DNA from: Ephydatia muelleri
Lineage: Eukaryota > Porifera > Demospongiae > Spongillida > Spongillidae
Assembly: GCA_013339895.1 (NCBI GenBank)
Contig: JABACO010000020.1
Span: forward strand, 1,704,564-1,768,563
Direction: 5' to 3'
Length of the DNA stretch: 64,000 bases
Position numbers and translations under genes: made by a program. Positions 10,470 to 22,238 of this stretch are shown piece by piece. How positions within the stretch are numbered: the first letter of the stretch is position 1; every line of letters begins with the position of its first letter. Under the pieces are notes generated by a model. That model was not told the DNA's origin and searched no databases. It saw nothing but the letters and a program-made list of their open reading frames with translations.

Positions 10470-11828
10470 ATCATGATCCACACCTCCTATTCTGGCAGCA
10501 CATACAACACACAAGAGAACATATCTGATGCCTCAGTGCTCCTGAACAAGTTCAACACAGGAAATGGCCAGGGGAAGGTGTGGGATGGCTACTGTCTGGC
10601 ACACCTCTTCACCTATTGGGTGCTCTCCAATGGCCTCCTAGGGCTGAGCAACATTGCCAGTCCCAGTGCAACCACCACTGGAGGGATATGCTCAACCAGT
10701 GAGTTGTAGGGAATGAGGGTGGAAGAATTGAAAGTGGGCATTCAATGGAGAAAAGAATAGAAAGAATTGCACAGAAGTGTTAGAACTTGCAATGGAATAA
10801 AGAAGAGGCATTGGGGGTGTGTGTTCCTTCTAAGGTTAGAGGGATGGCTTGAGTTTTTTTTTTTTTTTTGAGAGGGGAGGCTTGTTTTTCCTTGGATTGA
10901 TGGAGGAGAGGGATTCAAATTTGTTTCTTCCAAGGGTTGAGGTGGGCCTATTTCTTCTGGGGGGTTGAGGGGCTCACTCCACACCTCCACAGGCTTCTTC
11001 ACCAGCTCATCTGGGACCCGAATCATCTACAACACAGCTTTGAGCTCGTACACCTCATCCTCCAATCCCCTGGTCTTCTTGGAGGAGGTGCTGGTGACTG
11101 GACACGAGATTGGCCACAGCTGGGGCAGCTACCACGATCCCGCCACCACTCCCTCCTGCAGCAATGTGTTCATCATGAACCAGTATGCACAAGATGGATC
11201 ACAACCCACTCACAAGGTTGGCCCAAAAACTAGCATTGGGATAGAGTTCAAATGGGGAGGGGAGGGGGGGGGGGGGGGGAGGGAGGGAGGCCAGCAAGTT
11301 AACACTTAAGGTGTTATAGTCATCAAGTCACCTGCAATATATCATCAGAAATATGGGCAGAAGAACAGGTTTTTTTTTGGTTGCATTTAATAAAAGAGTT
11401 AGTGAAGGAGCACTGCTTTGGGCGTTTCTACCTGACATGGCTGTGTTAGTGGTCTGGGGCTGGCTTTGTGCTCTAAAAGATGGGTTTTTTTCCCTGTTGG
11501 CTTTATATGTTCTCCAACTGCAGTAGAACCAGCATTGGGGCTGTTCTCAGTGCCAAGGCCCAGAATTGCTTCACAGGTCAGTGTCTTCCTCTCTCAAGGC
11601 CTTTCCCCCCACCCTTTGTTATGTGCCTGTGTGTGTGTGCCCTTCTCCCTCCCTCCTCCCTCTCTCCTCCCTCCTCCCTCCCTCCCTCCTTCCCTCCCTC
11701 CCTCCAGTTCGTGGGACGGGGGTATGTGGAGATTATGTGGTGACCTCAGGGGAACAGTGTGATGCTGGACTGCTGGGAGACACCTGCTGTACTGATGCCT
11801 GTCAGCTACGCTCAACGGCCATGTGCAG
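10470..11828 (+). CDS. ADAM17-like zinc metalloprotease, catalytic and disintegrin exons (partial)
   Basis: A membrane-type ADAM protease of the ADAM10/17 branch, whose known role is ectodomain shedding. Exons: 10470-10698 (after a cttccag acceptor, to GTGAGT), 10993-11216, 11480 or 11507-11576, and 11708-11828, with phases 1, 0, 1 and 2 joining correctly. Exon 1 carries CLAHLFTY and the GGIC motif of the protease fold. Exon 2 carries the zinc site HEIGHSWGSYHD (HExxHxxGxxH). Exon 3 has the FSNCSRTSI motif, and exon 4 the CGDYVVTSGEQCD...TCC start of the disintegrin-like domain. The signal peptide, prodomain, N-terminal catalytic strands and everything after the early disintegrin domain are not found nearby. 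The exon 3 acceptor is unusual: no AG stands directly before ATG TTC TCC, and the nearest in-frame AG (11478-11479) would add nine residues. Either intron drift or a damaged gene. Confidence 0.86.
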
Positions 11829-13047
11829 GTGAGTGATGTGTAGTGCTCGACTTGTGTGCATTTGTTCGTGTGAGGTGTGTGTGTGTGTGCTTACATGTGT
11901 ATGCATTGTGTAGATGTGTCTGCATGTATGTATTTGCAGTGTGTCTGCATGTATGTATGTATGTATTTGCATGTTCATCTATGTATGTGTTATCCCGGGT
12001 GGAAACATTGACGTAGCGTCGCGTATTATTACGTCGAAATACAATATTTCACGTAGATGTATAATCTGGGGACTAGTACGCATGGTTCCCCGACCATCCG
12101 ACGCGTAGGACAACGAAGTGTACGAGTTCCCAGACTTAGTTCTACTATGCCTCGTCAAAATATGTTGTAGTATGAGCGGCCAAGGCGCTCCTGATTATCT
12201 GTAGCTGTTCATTTTGTATCGCGTATTACTTACCAACAACTGCCGTAGTTTAGATTAGGTGGCTCATATAATGGCTTAAGACAGCATTAAAGCACCAGCT
12301 AACTATGAGCAAGCTAGTTGGTACCGTCAAGGCCTATACCGCTCGATCGCCCAACCTCTTGTATTGTCCGTCAAGGCGGCTGACGAACCAAAATAGGCGA
12401 TGCGAGGTAACAGTAGCTCATTTACAACATACAACTGTAGCGACATCTAATGTCAATTAGTTTTCAATTAGTCGGTGAATGGGCGTGTCAGTAAATTTTT
12501 AATCGCTATAAACATCCCTCTAAAACACAAACTAAAACGGCAGTGCCATCCAGGATGTCTGTCAAACAGGGGGTGGCGCGGGAAAACTATTTGGGGAGAA
12601 GGTGTGATCTAAAGTTAAGACGATAACAGCTTTGATTATGGAGAATCGCTGTTGGCGCTATACCTAGCTCACGTGTGATTATGTAATTCAGTTTTTAACT
12701 TAGTTAATCGGGTCCCAGTGGACCGCGCGCGCCTGAGGCGCTTATAGGTATCGATCCGCCACTGGTTTAACTGTGGGTTTTTCATTCACGGCGCATACAA
12801 GTTTAATTATAGTTATAGTATACAAAACGTGCAAATTACCGTAATAGCATTTGCGCATCTCATGCACCGCAAATGTCAGGGCAAATGTTTAATATTAGTT
12901 ATTTGATAGACATTGCAGCCAACATATATTGTAGTGCACAATAAATATAACCATTTTAATTAATCTGTACCGTGCAAATCGTTTGGAAATTTAGTACATA
13001 ATATTCATCACCTACGTGTATAGGAATGCACTTACACTGTATATTTA

Positions 13048-14043
13048 GTATGCTGATACAGGTCTTGGGCATTGGATAACCTGAATCATTCTGTGTTCAT
13101 CAACCAGTTCAATTCCAGTGATGGCCTGCTGACTCAATGTTTCTAAGTGTGTTACCATGGCTTTTTGATACACCTCTCCTGTAGGTGGCTGAAGAGTGAA
13201 ATAGAAGTGTATTTCACCCAATCCAGAGCCTTCAGTGTCCTGCTTGTAAAGAACTGTGTAGTTATTAAGTTTTTTTTGTTTTGTACATGTGTGAATGAAA
13301 TACATCTTTTGCTATAAATGCTCTCGTGAAAAATGACCACTGCCATTGCATCAGATTCCCAGCATCTAGGTGCAAATGCTGGCAGATGTGCTCAATGTCA
13401 CTCTGAGTCAACACGTTTTCGGCTTGTATTGGTGGAAGCCGTCCCTTCAAAACAATCTGCTCACCATTTAGGCTAAAAAAAAGTATTCATAATTGTGCAT
13501 CAATATTTATTTCTGCTGATGTCAAATACCCACCTCTTCGATTTGTATTGAAAGGTCACATTGTTTCTATCATGTAGAGCCTTCATACGTGGGAGAAGTT
13601 GAGATAGATTGAAGTTTTCCACCATCTATAAAATAAATATGACAACCAGCTATATATCAATAGTGCCTTAATGTATTTACCTGAATGCACATATCTCTGG
13701 TGCCATGAAAATGCCCTGTTTATACTCCATTCATGCTTTCAAAAGCAAAGCATGATATCGTCCATAATGGTCCCGGATTCCAGATGAGACTCGATATCTG
13801 TAGGCTCTTGTGTACATGAAATAGGTTGTGACTGGGATTCTTGCTGCAAAATCAGCAAAACAGGTCCGAACCATTAATTATGGTACCTACCGCTACAATC
13901 AGAATTTCAAACAGTGAAAGGTAAATTATCCATACCGTTGACAAAGGCGGTAAAGTCTTCGGTGTATGCCGAGTCATCGTTCGTCTAGGAACCGCCCTTT
14001 CTCCGTAGAGGTACTGCTTTCTCTGCATCGTATTCGAATTCAA
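13048..14043 (-). pseudogene. Unknown multi-exon gene, divergent partner of the BEN gene
   Basis: The start at 14043 encodes a basic MNSNTMQRKQYLYGERAVPRR and reaches a GTATGG donor after PLST. Later exons read QESQSQPISCTQEPTDIESH (from about 13841), MVENFNLSQLLPRMKALHD (about 13623-13534) and, after a strong tttttttag acceptor at 13472, GEQIVLKGRLPPIQAENVL. The last part (GLGEIHFYFTLQPPTG...PRPVSAY, stop near 13048) needs a frame change within an A8 run near 13275, and one upstream junction crosses a TGA. I do not recognise the family; the GEIHFYF region faintly resembles a C-terminal segment seen in some transposon proteins. The two breaks suggest decay or base errors in homopolymers. Confidence 0.5.
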
Positions 14044-14076
14044 ATATTTTACGCGGACTAATTATGCGCATGCGCG
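14044..14076. promoter_or_regulatory. Bidirectional promoter core with NRF1-like palindrome
   Basis: Only 33 bp separate the two divergent start codons. The interval contains atgcgcatgcgcg (14064-14076), an almost perfect match to the NRF1 consensus YGCGCAYGCGCR, which drives many bidirectional metazoan promoters. No TATA box is seen. Confidence 0.6.
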
Positions 14077-16175
14077 ATGATGACGGCTAGGAAGCTAAGT
14101 GCGTCGTGGACTCGTAAGTCTTAGTATTAATGCATACTTTAAGTCAATGTCTGATGTATTCTTTAATTCATGCATGTACTACCTGATTAGCTGCAACACA
14201 TGCGTTGGTGGCAATAGACTCCGACAAGAGCACTAGTGTCGTCCCCTTAACGAAATGCAGAGTTAATCCTGACCAGGAAGGCACAGGCAGAGATATGAAA
14301 AGCGGTGATCGTTGTATGGTAGAGTGGACAGACAAGAAAATGTACGCTGCACAAATTGATGCTGTCGGTAAGTCTGCATTAATTTAATCCATACTCACAT
14401 TAAGTACAGCTCTATCCGTGATCTTTGCACGTTTAAGGAAGCCAAAAGGCTATGTATGATCTGTTGCATGTCATGGAGGGCAGTGAAGAGGAAGAAGGTT
14501 TGTGTGCACATATTTGTCTTATTGTAATTAAAGTCATGTGTTGTTTATTCCAAGAGCCAGAATTAGAAGCTTCCGATATGGGCTGCGAGGGTTTTGAAGA
14601 TGCCGAGATATTAGGTATATTATTGTTTTGCAACTTAATGTTTGATAGTTTGTCATTATGACAGTGGGTAATAAAAAACTGCATGTGCTCTTTTAAAGTC
14701 TTATAGTTTGTGCTAAATACAGACTGAGCACAAATAGCTTGCTGCTTTCTCTGCCAACCCTTTGTGTCACAACATGCATGCGTGCCATTGATGTGAGCTT
14801 TACAGCTGTTAGTGAGGCGGTACTCATGTATGTGGTTAATTGTCACAACATGCATGCAAGTCATATAGAGCTTTACAGCTGTTAGTGAGTTGGTACACAT
14901 GTTCTTGGTTTATTATCAAAACATCTAACTAGACCACATCTCAGCTGTTCCTGTTCCCCCTAAGACGCCCAGAGTTGCAGTAGCGGTAAATTTGTCAGGG
15001 GAATTACTAAACACTTTTGTCTAGAAAACTGTTACAAAAACTACCAGTATGGCAAAGGAGTCTGCAAGGATGAACTCACAGCTAATAGAGAGCTTCACAG
15101 AGGTAAACCTAATGGCACTATAATTAGCATGTTATCGCAGTGTAATGTATTCATTAGCTTAGGGAAACAATAAGTACGCATCTCAGCCCTTGTAGAGAGT
15201 CTATGAGCAACATGCAAGGAGGTAAATTATTGTATATTTACTTCTCATCTGAATACTGTTTATAATCATATAGGAAGTTCTGCAATCGCAAACCCATTGA
15301 CAACCATGGCTGACGGTAAACAAAGATCGAGGAAGGTACATGCATGCTACAATATTGTAATGTGAACTTTTATGGATATTGTATTACACGAATAGAACAT
15401 TATGTTAAAAAAATTGATGCAAAGCTAGATCAGCTCATCTGTAACGTGAGTAAATGCACTTCTCTATCATTTATCAAAATCAAAATGTCATGTATATAAG
15501 TTTACGCTTCTAAACTTGCAGCAAAACCAAGGCCTTGCAAGGCAAGCACATCCGCAATACCGCCAAGCAGAAGTGACAGCAGCTATGCGTAAGTATGCGT
15601 GCCAGTATAAGACAACACTAACATTATTGCGTTCATACTTTTCGTTTTCACAGAAACTACGCAAACTGTAACTGTGGTCTGTGATAAAGACACTGACGGT
15701 TAGTATATATTCAAGAAGCCAGAAACATATAAAAATTTAGTATTCTTTTTTTTTAAATACCACAAGGAGGAGATCCCTCTTTAAACCTGACCGTGTGAAG
15801 ATGGCAGAGAGATTGTCCAGCACCCCACTAAGCTGGCAATAAATTTAATGAACGCCTTGTTTAGTGTGGAGCAGATGGCATCAGGAAACTGTACACCGTC
15901 ACCAACGTACACCATACTGGATCAGAAAAGAATTGAGGGAATTCGGTGTAGGTTTATTTATTGTTAAATCTCTATTATCTCATTTCTTATACATGTATAC
16001 AGTACACCTTAGATATATGTACCCATACGAGCCATCTGAAGAACCAAAACGGTGGAAACAGATATTGCAAACAAATATGAATGCCAAGTGTCGACATCAC
16101 AGAGCAAACAAAAAGTCGGCAAATAACAAGGATGCTGCTGCTACTGAAGATGATGGTGGTGCTGTTCCAGGATAA
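14077..16175 (+). CDS. BEN-domain protein, intron-rich
   Basis: Exons read 14077-14113, 14191-14367, 14438-14497, 14555-14614, 14945-14985, 15025-15102, about 15196-15221, 15274-15315, 15396-15445, 15522-15588, 15654-15698, 15801-15945 and 16013-16175. All have GT-AG borders, and phases agree except around the tiny 15196 exon. The N-terminus (MMTARKLSASWTP, then DRCMVEWTDKKMY) is a small SH3-like or Tudor-like region; the middle is acidic, then Ser/Gln rich, with a coiled stretch YVKKIDAKLDQL. The C-terminal exons carry GREIVQHPTKLAINLMNALF and FSVEQMASGN...LDQKRIEGIR, the helical BEN DNA-binding domain. BEN proteins bind DNA and commonly repress transcription. The gene is compact, with introns mostly of 60-120 bp. 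It could be the element's own DNA-binding factor or a host gene caught between repeats. Confidence 0.72.
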
Positions 16176-16575
16176 GTGTGATCCGATGTTAAGGAACTGT
16201 ACGAGCTTTTTTTTTCTCTTTTATGTACCTGTGTAAAAAGAATTTTTTATGTGAATACAAAACATTTGACAACAGCCACGACGTACGGTACACGCATTAT
16301 TACGCGTCCATCTTTACTCGAATCTACGCGACACTACATGGGGGATGCTACGTTGTTCTACGCGACCCGTCGTCATTAATGACGACGCGGCGACGCGTCG
16401 ACGTCGCTACGCGGACATATGAGCCATAATTTCGCGTCATTTACGCGACTCTACGATGTGCGCGACGCGTAGTGACGCAATCATTTGCTTGCGTCCCGTC
16501 GCGTAATTACGGGATTCTTTTCACCCGGGATGTGTGTTGTGTTGTGTACATGTGTATTACCTGTGTTGTATTACC

Positions 16576-17205
16576 TGTATGTGCGTATGTATGTATGTAT
16601 GTATGTATGTATGTATGTATGTATGTATGTATGTATGTATGTATGTATGTATGTATGTATGTATGTATGTATGTATGTATGTATGTATGTATGTATGTAT
16701 GTATGTATGTATGTATGTATGTATGTATGTATGTATGTATGTATGTATGTATGTATGTATGTATGTATGTATGTATGTATGTATGTATGTATGTATGTAT
16801 GTATGTATGTATGTATGTATGTATGTATGTATGTATGTATGTATGTATGTATGTATGTATGTATGTATGTATGTATGTATGTATGTATGTATGTATGTAT
16901 GTATGTAGTATGTATGTATGTATGTATGTATGTATGTATGTATGTATGTATGTATGTATGTATGTATGTATGTATGTATGTATGTATGTATGTATGTATG
17001 TATGTATGTATGTATGTATGTATGTATGTATGTATGTGTATGTATGTATGTATGTATGCGTATGTATGTATGTATGTGTATGTATGTATGTGTGCGTAGG
17101 TATGTATGTATGTATGTATGTATGTATGTATGTATGTATGTATGTATGTATGTATGTATGTATGTATGTATGTGTGTATGTATGTATGTATGGATGTATG
17201 TAATG
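16576..17205. repeat. (ATGT)n tetranucleotide microsatellite, about 630 bp
   Basis: Near-pure ATGT repeats with a one-base phase slip at about 16907 and GTGT/GCGT variants at 17035-17100. All long ORFs over it are repeat artefacts. Confidence 0.98.
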
Positions 17206-17209
17206 CGTG

Positions 17210-18800
17210 TACATGTATGATATACATGTATGTACATGTATATAATTTTTCATGCATAGGTGGTTTTGGGCATGTGTAGAAACATTTTCAACTGCTCAGT
17301 ATCCTGGGCTGAGAGGGAGACAATGCAGCTGCAAATTTAACACAAATGAAGGCCACACAGCTTTTAGAATCGGGTTGTAAGGGGGTTAAGCTTTGCAGTG
17401 ACTTTTGAAGCTTGTACAGGGTAATGGTTGGTATCTTGTACCTCTGCAACATGTGCTTGTGCTGCTGTTTTTAACTATTGCTATGCCAAACACCACAACC
17501 CCACTCCACCTCCTCCCCAACACTCAGATCTTTACCTGTATTCCTACACTGGATTCCCACCTTCAACATTCATCTTTGCAATAAGAATGGTGGGGGCCAC
17601 CAAGGTACTCTAGACTACACCATGACAATGTGGAAAACAATGCTCAAGAGATGGTCAGCCATTTGGTTGTGCTGTACTGTTCCCCTTGCTCCGCATCATG
17701 CTGCCCTCCTTCCTGTCACTGTCCCCTCCTCCCCATCACTGTCCCCTCCTCCCCATCACATCATGTTATCATGGCAGATTGTTTTTTCCCACTACTCTCA
17801 AGATATTCCCTCCTCCCCCCAATCTAGTCAGTTAAAAAGAACTCCTCTTGAGTGTTAGTGAAGTGTACAGACCTAGGTGGTCTGCCAAAGTTCAGGTTCC
17901 AGGCTCAGTGGGGACCACCTGGTATGGGCCAGAGATTGGACCAACCTTAATGAACAATGTGGCATGGACTGCCAGCCACCCTCCAGGTGACAAACTCAAA
18001 TGGAAAGCTTTGTGTAGTCATTTAATGCCTACTGAATATGTAGACTATGTGACATTTGTATTTGGCTATGTACATGTTTGCTGTTGTCACAAGTTTGTAT
18101 CAAATGTGTTGTAGAAGGCCAAAGAGCTGGTACATGTATGAGATGTAACTCAGGTCTTTGTGGTTTCATTTGTACCACCTATTTAATTAGGAGGGTTATT
18201 AGTTGTGGGTTTTATGTAAACTTTTCCCATCCCTGAGAGAGATTGTTCCTGACAACTGGAATAGTTGGACCCACTTATTGTGATGGGAAGGAGGGGACAG
18301 TGTACACCTTTGCCGTTGTGTATGTGTATGTGAGTCATGATCACCAGCCTTCATACCATTGATGTGAACAGATCTGCATCATGGCATTCTTTTCTGTGCT
18401 ATGAACAGTGCTAACTAGAAAGACAGGCACATGTACATGTATGTAATCTACATGCAACCATGCATCAATGTTAAAAGTAGCACTTGTATTGTTTCTTCAG
18501 CTCTGTGTCTGTGGATGGTATTCATGTGTATAGATAGCACTCTACTAGCTGTTTGAAGTGATAGTGCATAACCTACACATGAAGTGACCTGAGAAAACGA
18601 GGAACCATCATCTAGTGTTACTGCTACATGAGTGTACAAAGTATTTACATTGCACTGTGGGATAGTGAGTCAGTGGAACTACTAAAGTGCATGTGGGTGA
18701 TATAATTATATGAATTGTATACAAAAAGGATAGCAAACTTAGTGATGTCAAAGAGATGGAAACAGAATTGGCATGGATACATGAACTCGAAACAGTGGGA
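17210..18800. other. No recognised gene
   Basis: Scattered short ORFs; a small pyrimidine minisatellite (tgtcccctcctccccatcac) at 17715-17760. No later ADAM exons could be identified. Confidence 0.5.
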
Positions 18801-19595
18801 AGGCTATAGATGAGCCATCGATGAGGCAGAGAAAGAGAAAATTGGAGGCGATAAAAGGCAACACTGTGATGGCATTATCCTTCACGGAATCATATGGCCT
18901 AACTGCCGATACGCTCACAATGCACACTGCGTCCGGTAAGTGTTCGCATTTCTCTTTCTGATTCAGATGCGCAAAGAGAAGAAAGGAGAGAACTAGAACT
19001 TCTGTATTTATTGGACAAGATTGGTGTGAGTGATGCATTTTACCAAGCGCTCTCAATGAAATGCGATAGCCTTCCAAGAGCAAGCAAAGTTAAAGCTGCT
19101 AGATGGGAGTTCAACAAAACAGTGGAACAATTTAGTATCCCAACGTTTGATGGGTCTTATAGGCACGTTGAAATGGCAATTTGAGAGGAGATAACTAGAC
19201 TGGTTAGTGTTTTTACAAATATCAGTAATATATGGACAGTGTGTCTAGCAAAAAGAAAAGTAATGCTCGCATGGAAATGAATGGGTAACTATAAATTCAG
19301 TGCCCAACAACTTTATGATGGATAGTCCAACTTTGGATGCGTAAGAATACATGTAATTTGATAGAGGCTTATGAAAAAAAAAGAAAACTTGAAAAACTAC
19401 CCAGAAGGGATTTTGCTGGACACTGTCCCATATTGTATATCTTTGCATTCATTTGCAGCTTGGGGAATGTCTAACTTTGTTCCAGCCCGGTGAGAAGATT
19501 CAGTGGTGATGGTGCTAAATTCTCAAGGACGAGCAACATGATGATCTTGTCTTTTTGTATCTTAGTCCCTCAAGGCAGATATTTATCAGGAACTG

Positions 19596-19686
<91 letters not shown>
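19596..19686. repeat. (TG)n microsatellite
   Basis: A TG run starting directly at the GTGAGT donor of the SGDG exon, so that the splice site is embedded in the repeat. Confidence 0.95.
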
Positions 19687-19690
<4 letters not shown>

Positions 19691-20898
19691 TGTGGAAAGG
19701 GTGGAACGGTTAGAAACCTTACATGTAGTACCTAACTACATGACACAATATTGTTTATTTTATGACCACACACATGTGCACGGTGATTGCTAACTGCTGT
19801 AAAAACATTAATTACAGAGACAATAGGCAATGAATAATTTGGCTGCCCACAGTCAAGTTCTAACATCACTCACTTATATAGCATGCAGTCAGTACATACC
19901 ACATATGTGACCCAAACCAACAGTAACTACACACTTGCCAAGGAGGGATGCATACATGCAGATCTGTGTACAACATTGTAATGATAAATATCTGCATCCT
20001 TTCCCCCTCAAAATAAGTAATTTGTTTCTGAACATGCAGGTAACCACACAAGAGCTGCCATCAAAGGTTGTGAAGACTATGAGACCATATCAAAGGCATT
20101 TGGGATTGGAAGGTAAGCAGAAGGCCTGACTGATCAGTAACGTGGTTCATTAACATGGATGGCAGGACTTTCAAGAGCTTTGCAACACCTTATCTGCTGA
20201 AGTGCCAATTCATCCTGACACTATACACCAGAACGTTAAGGTGTAGGTAGTACTGAGAACTGTTACTGATTATATTTTCTATTGAGCAAAGCAATGGATT
20301 GATGTCAATACCTGCAGGAGGTTACGAAAAGAGTCATGTTACACCATACATGCGCTGTATGGTATACCATGTACCAGAGTGCATTAGGCGGTATGGTAAT
20401 CTACGAACGTTTTCAGGCCAAGGTGTGTATATCAATTGATGGTGATTCTGAATGGAAACTGCAGTGCAATTTTTTTTATATGCTTAGGTGTTGAAAATCA
20501 CAATGACGATGCAAAGAGGGTGTACTTCTCTAGCAATAAATGGAATGCCAGGATTGACTGCTTGTGAAAGTATGCTACATCGAAAAGGCATTACACCAAG
20601 CACAATGATGAATACTGGCTCCATGGAGGCATTCAGGCTGTAAGAAGATCTTGGCGGAATACAACACAACCAGATACCTAGTCTCGTACCCAGACCCAAC
20701 TATCCGCAGCTGCGGATGGATTACATCACCGCTACGCTTCTAGAGGGTCTGGTGAAATGCCTAACAAAAGTTGTGCCACGCTTAGGATTTTAGAAGCGTA
20801 CAATCAGAATGCAGAGCACCCGTGACGTCAGGTGTAGGGTGTAATACATTAATTAGCAATATAGTATTTCATTAATTTCTGACATTGGCGCGCGTGGC

Positions 20899-21162
20899 AT
20901 GGCAACTGGCATGGCAACAGGCGATACCGACACCATCATCTTGCAAGCCACTCAGAGACTAGGGTACCCCTCACTTCGTGAGAATCAGTATAAAGCTGTG
21001 TTTAGTTTTCTAAACGGAAACGATGTTTTCGTAATCCTTCCTACTGGAAGCGGCAAATCTTTGTGCTTTGCTGTCTTACCGTTTGCCTTTGATGCTCTTC
21101 ACGGGCGTGTTGGGAGTATTGTAATCGTCATATCGCCACTTATTGCTTTAATGAAGGACCAA
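20899..21162 (+). pseudogene. RecQ-like superfamily 2 helicase, first exon only
   Basis: From ATG 20899 the translation gives the RecQ motif 0 region (LGYPSLRENQYKAVFSFLNG), Walker A (ILPTGSGKSLCF) and motif Ia (VVISPLIALMKDQ), then a GTAAGT donor at 21163. DEAH, motifs III-VI and the RQC domain are not found downstream; the next sequence is the convergent end of the transposase gene. The family unwinds DNA using ATP. Here it should be a relic of the helicase gene of the Academ-like element, kept by position beside the left TIR. Confidence 0.8.
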
Positions 21163-21234
21163 GTAAGTTTATTGTGCTATACACACATAAACGCAAGAGT
21201 ATTACATCAATAAACATTACAGTGGTTCAAAGTT

Positions 21235-22189
21235 CTAACGAGAAAGAGTGCATAGTTTGAGAATTTGAGATACTTTCTTTGTCATCCACAAATGTAGCTT
21301 CTTTTTATTGATTGATGCTATGAGCTTGTTACATTCAATTGATGGAAATGTGCGATGCTTTCGTCCAGATTGAGGAGAGAACACCCTATTCTGTGATAGC
21401 TCTGTGACCACCTTCATCAGATCCTCAGCCTCTGATCTTGTAGTATGGTTGCTTGTAGCCCATCCACCTGTTAGTTTATCAAACACAGTAATAATATTCT
21501 TTAGAACCCCAAGTGCCTTTCCTGCTCTTACTATTGCTTGAGGTGTTTTGTTGGCACCCAGATGGGTAACTGTACCTTTAAGTAATCTGTTAAGGTGTTC
21601 CATATGTAGATCAGCGGAGATATTCTGCCCTGGACCGCCCTCACTATTAACGAAGCGCCCCCACAACATCTGTTCAGCGTATCGTTGGGGCAAGATGTAG
21701 TAATACTGCATCAGGAGATTGAGTGCCTCTATGCAGTAGTTCTTGTGCTGCGTAGCACGAAAGATGAGGAGAAAGTACTTCCAGCAGCGAAGTACTCTGT
21801 ATCCATCCCCCTCTCTAATGGAGTCTTTGAATTCTAACAGCAGTAATCCCAATGAGAGTGTCTCCATCGCATACTCTACCACTCTATCTCCTGAACCACA
21901 TGTTGACTTGTCCATTATAAATTCTATGGTCACCATCTGACGGCACAATGTCTGTACAAGAGACGTTGCTGCTGCCGTAGGGTTTTCTTTGGACAAGATC
22001 TTAGATGACAGATCTGTCAGATTTGAGGCTCCAGCTACGTGCATTGCTGCTGTCAAAACATGTGCTGTTGTTACAAGCTCCATGAATTCTTCACATGCGG
22101 TTAGGTCCTTGGTCACATCTGAGATCACATTCCTTCTATTGATAACTTCCCTTAGCTGGAAGAGGGTGCCTGCATCCATCCCAGAGCAG

Positions 22190-22238
<49 letters not shown>

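Larger units (their letters stand above)
11991..16533. mobile_element. 4.5 kb unit with ATCCCGGGTG termini carrying two divergent genes
   Basis: Inverted termini atcccgggtg(g/a)aaa occur at 11991 and 16518-16533 inside TG/ATGT-rich DNA downstream of ADAM exon 4. Subterminal DNA on both sides is rich in short CG motifs (tacgcgacg, gacgcgtcg, cgtcgcg), particularly 16280-16500. The interior has a BEN-domain gene on plus and an unknown gene on minus, diverging from 14043/14077. I see no recognisable transposase and no clear target duplication, because the flanks are microsatellite. It may be a DNA transposon with unfamiliar genes or a captured gene pair. Confidence 0.5.

Noticed and set aside
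11991-16533. Polinton/Maverick element
   Set aside because: Too short, and no integrase, polymerase B, packaging ATPase or capsid-like sequence is present.
16472-17257. Six overlapping ORFs of 100-248 codons with Cys/Val/Met/Tyr or His/Thr/Ile/Tyr repeats
   Set aside because: They are the frames of an (ATGT)n microsatellite, open in every frame because no stop occurs in the repeat.
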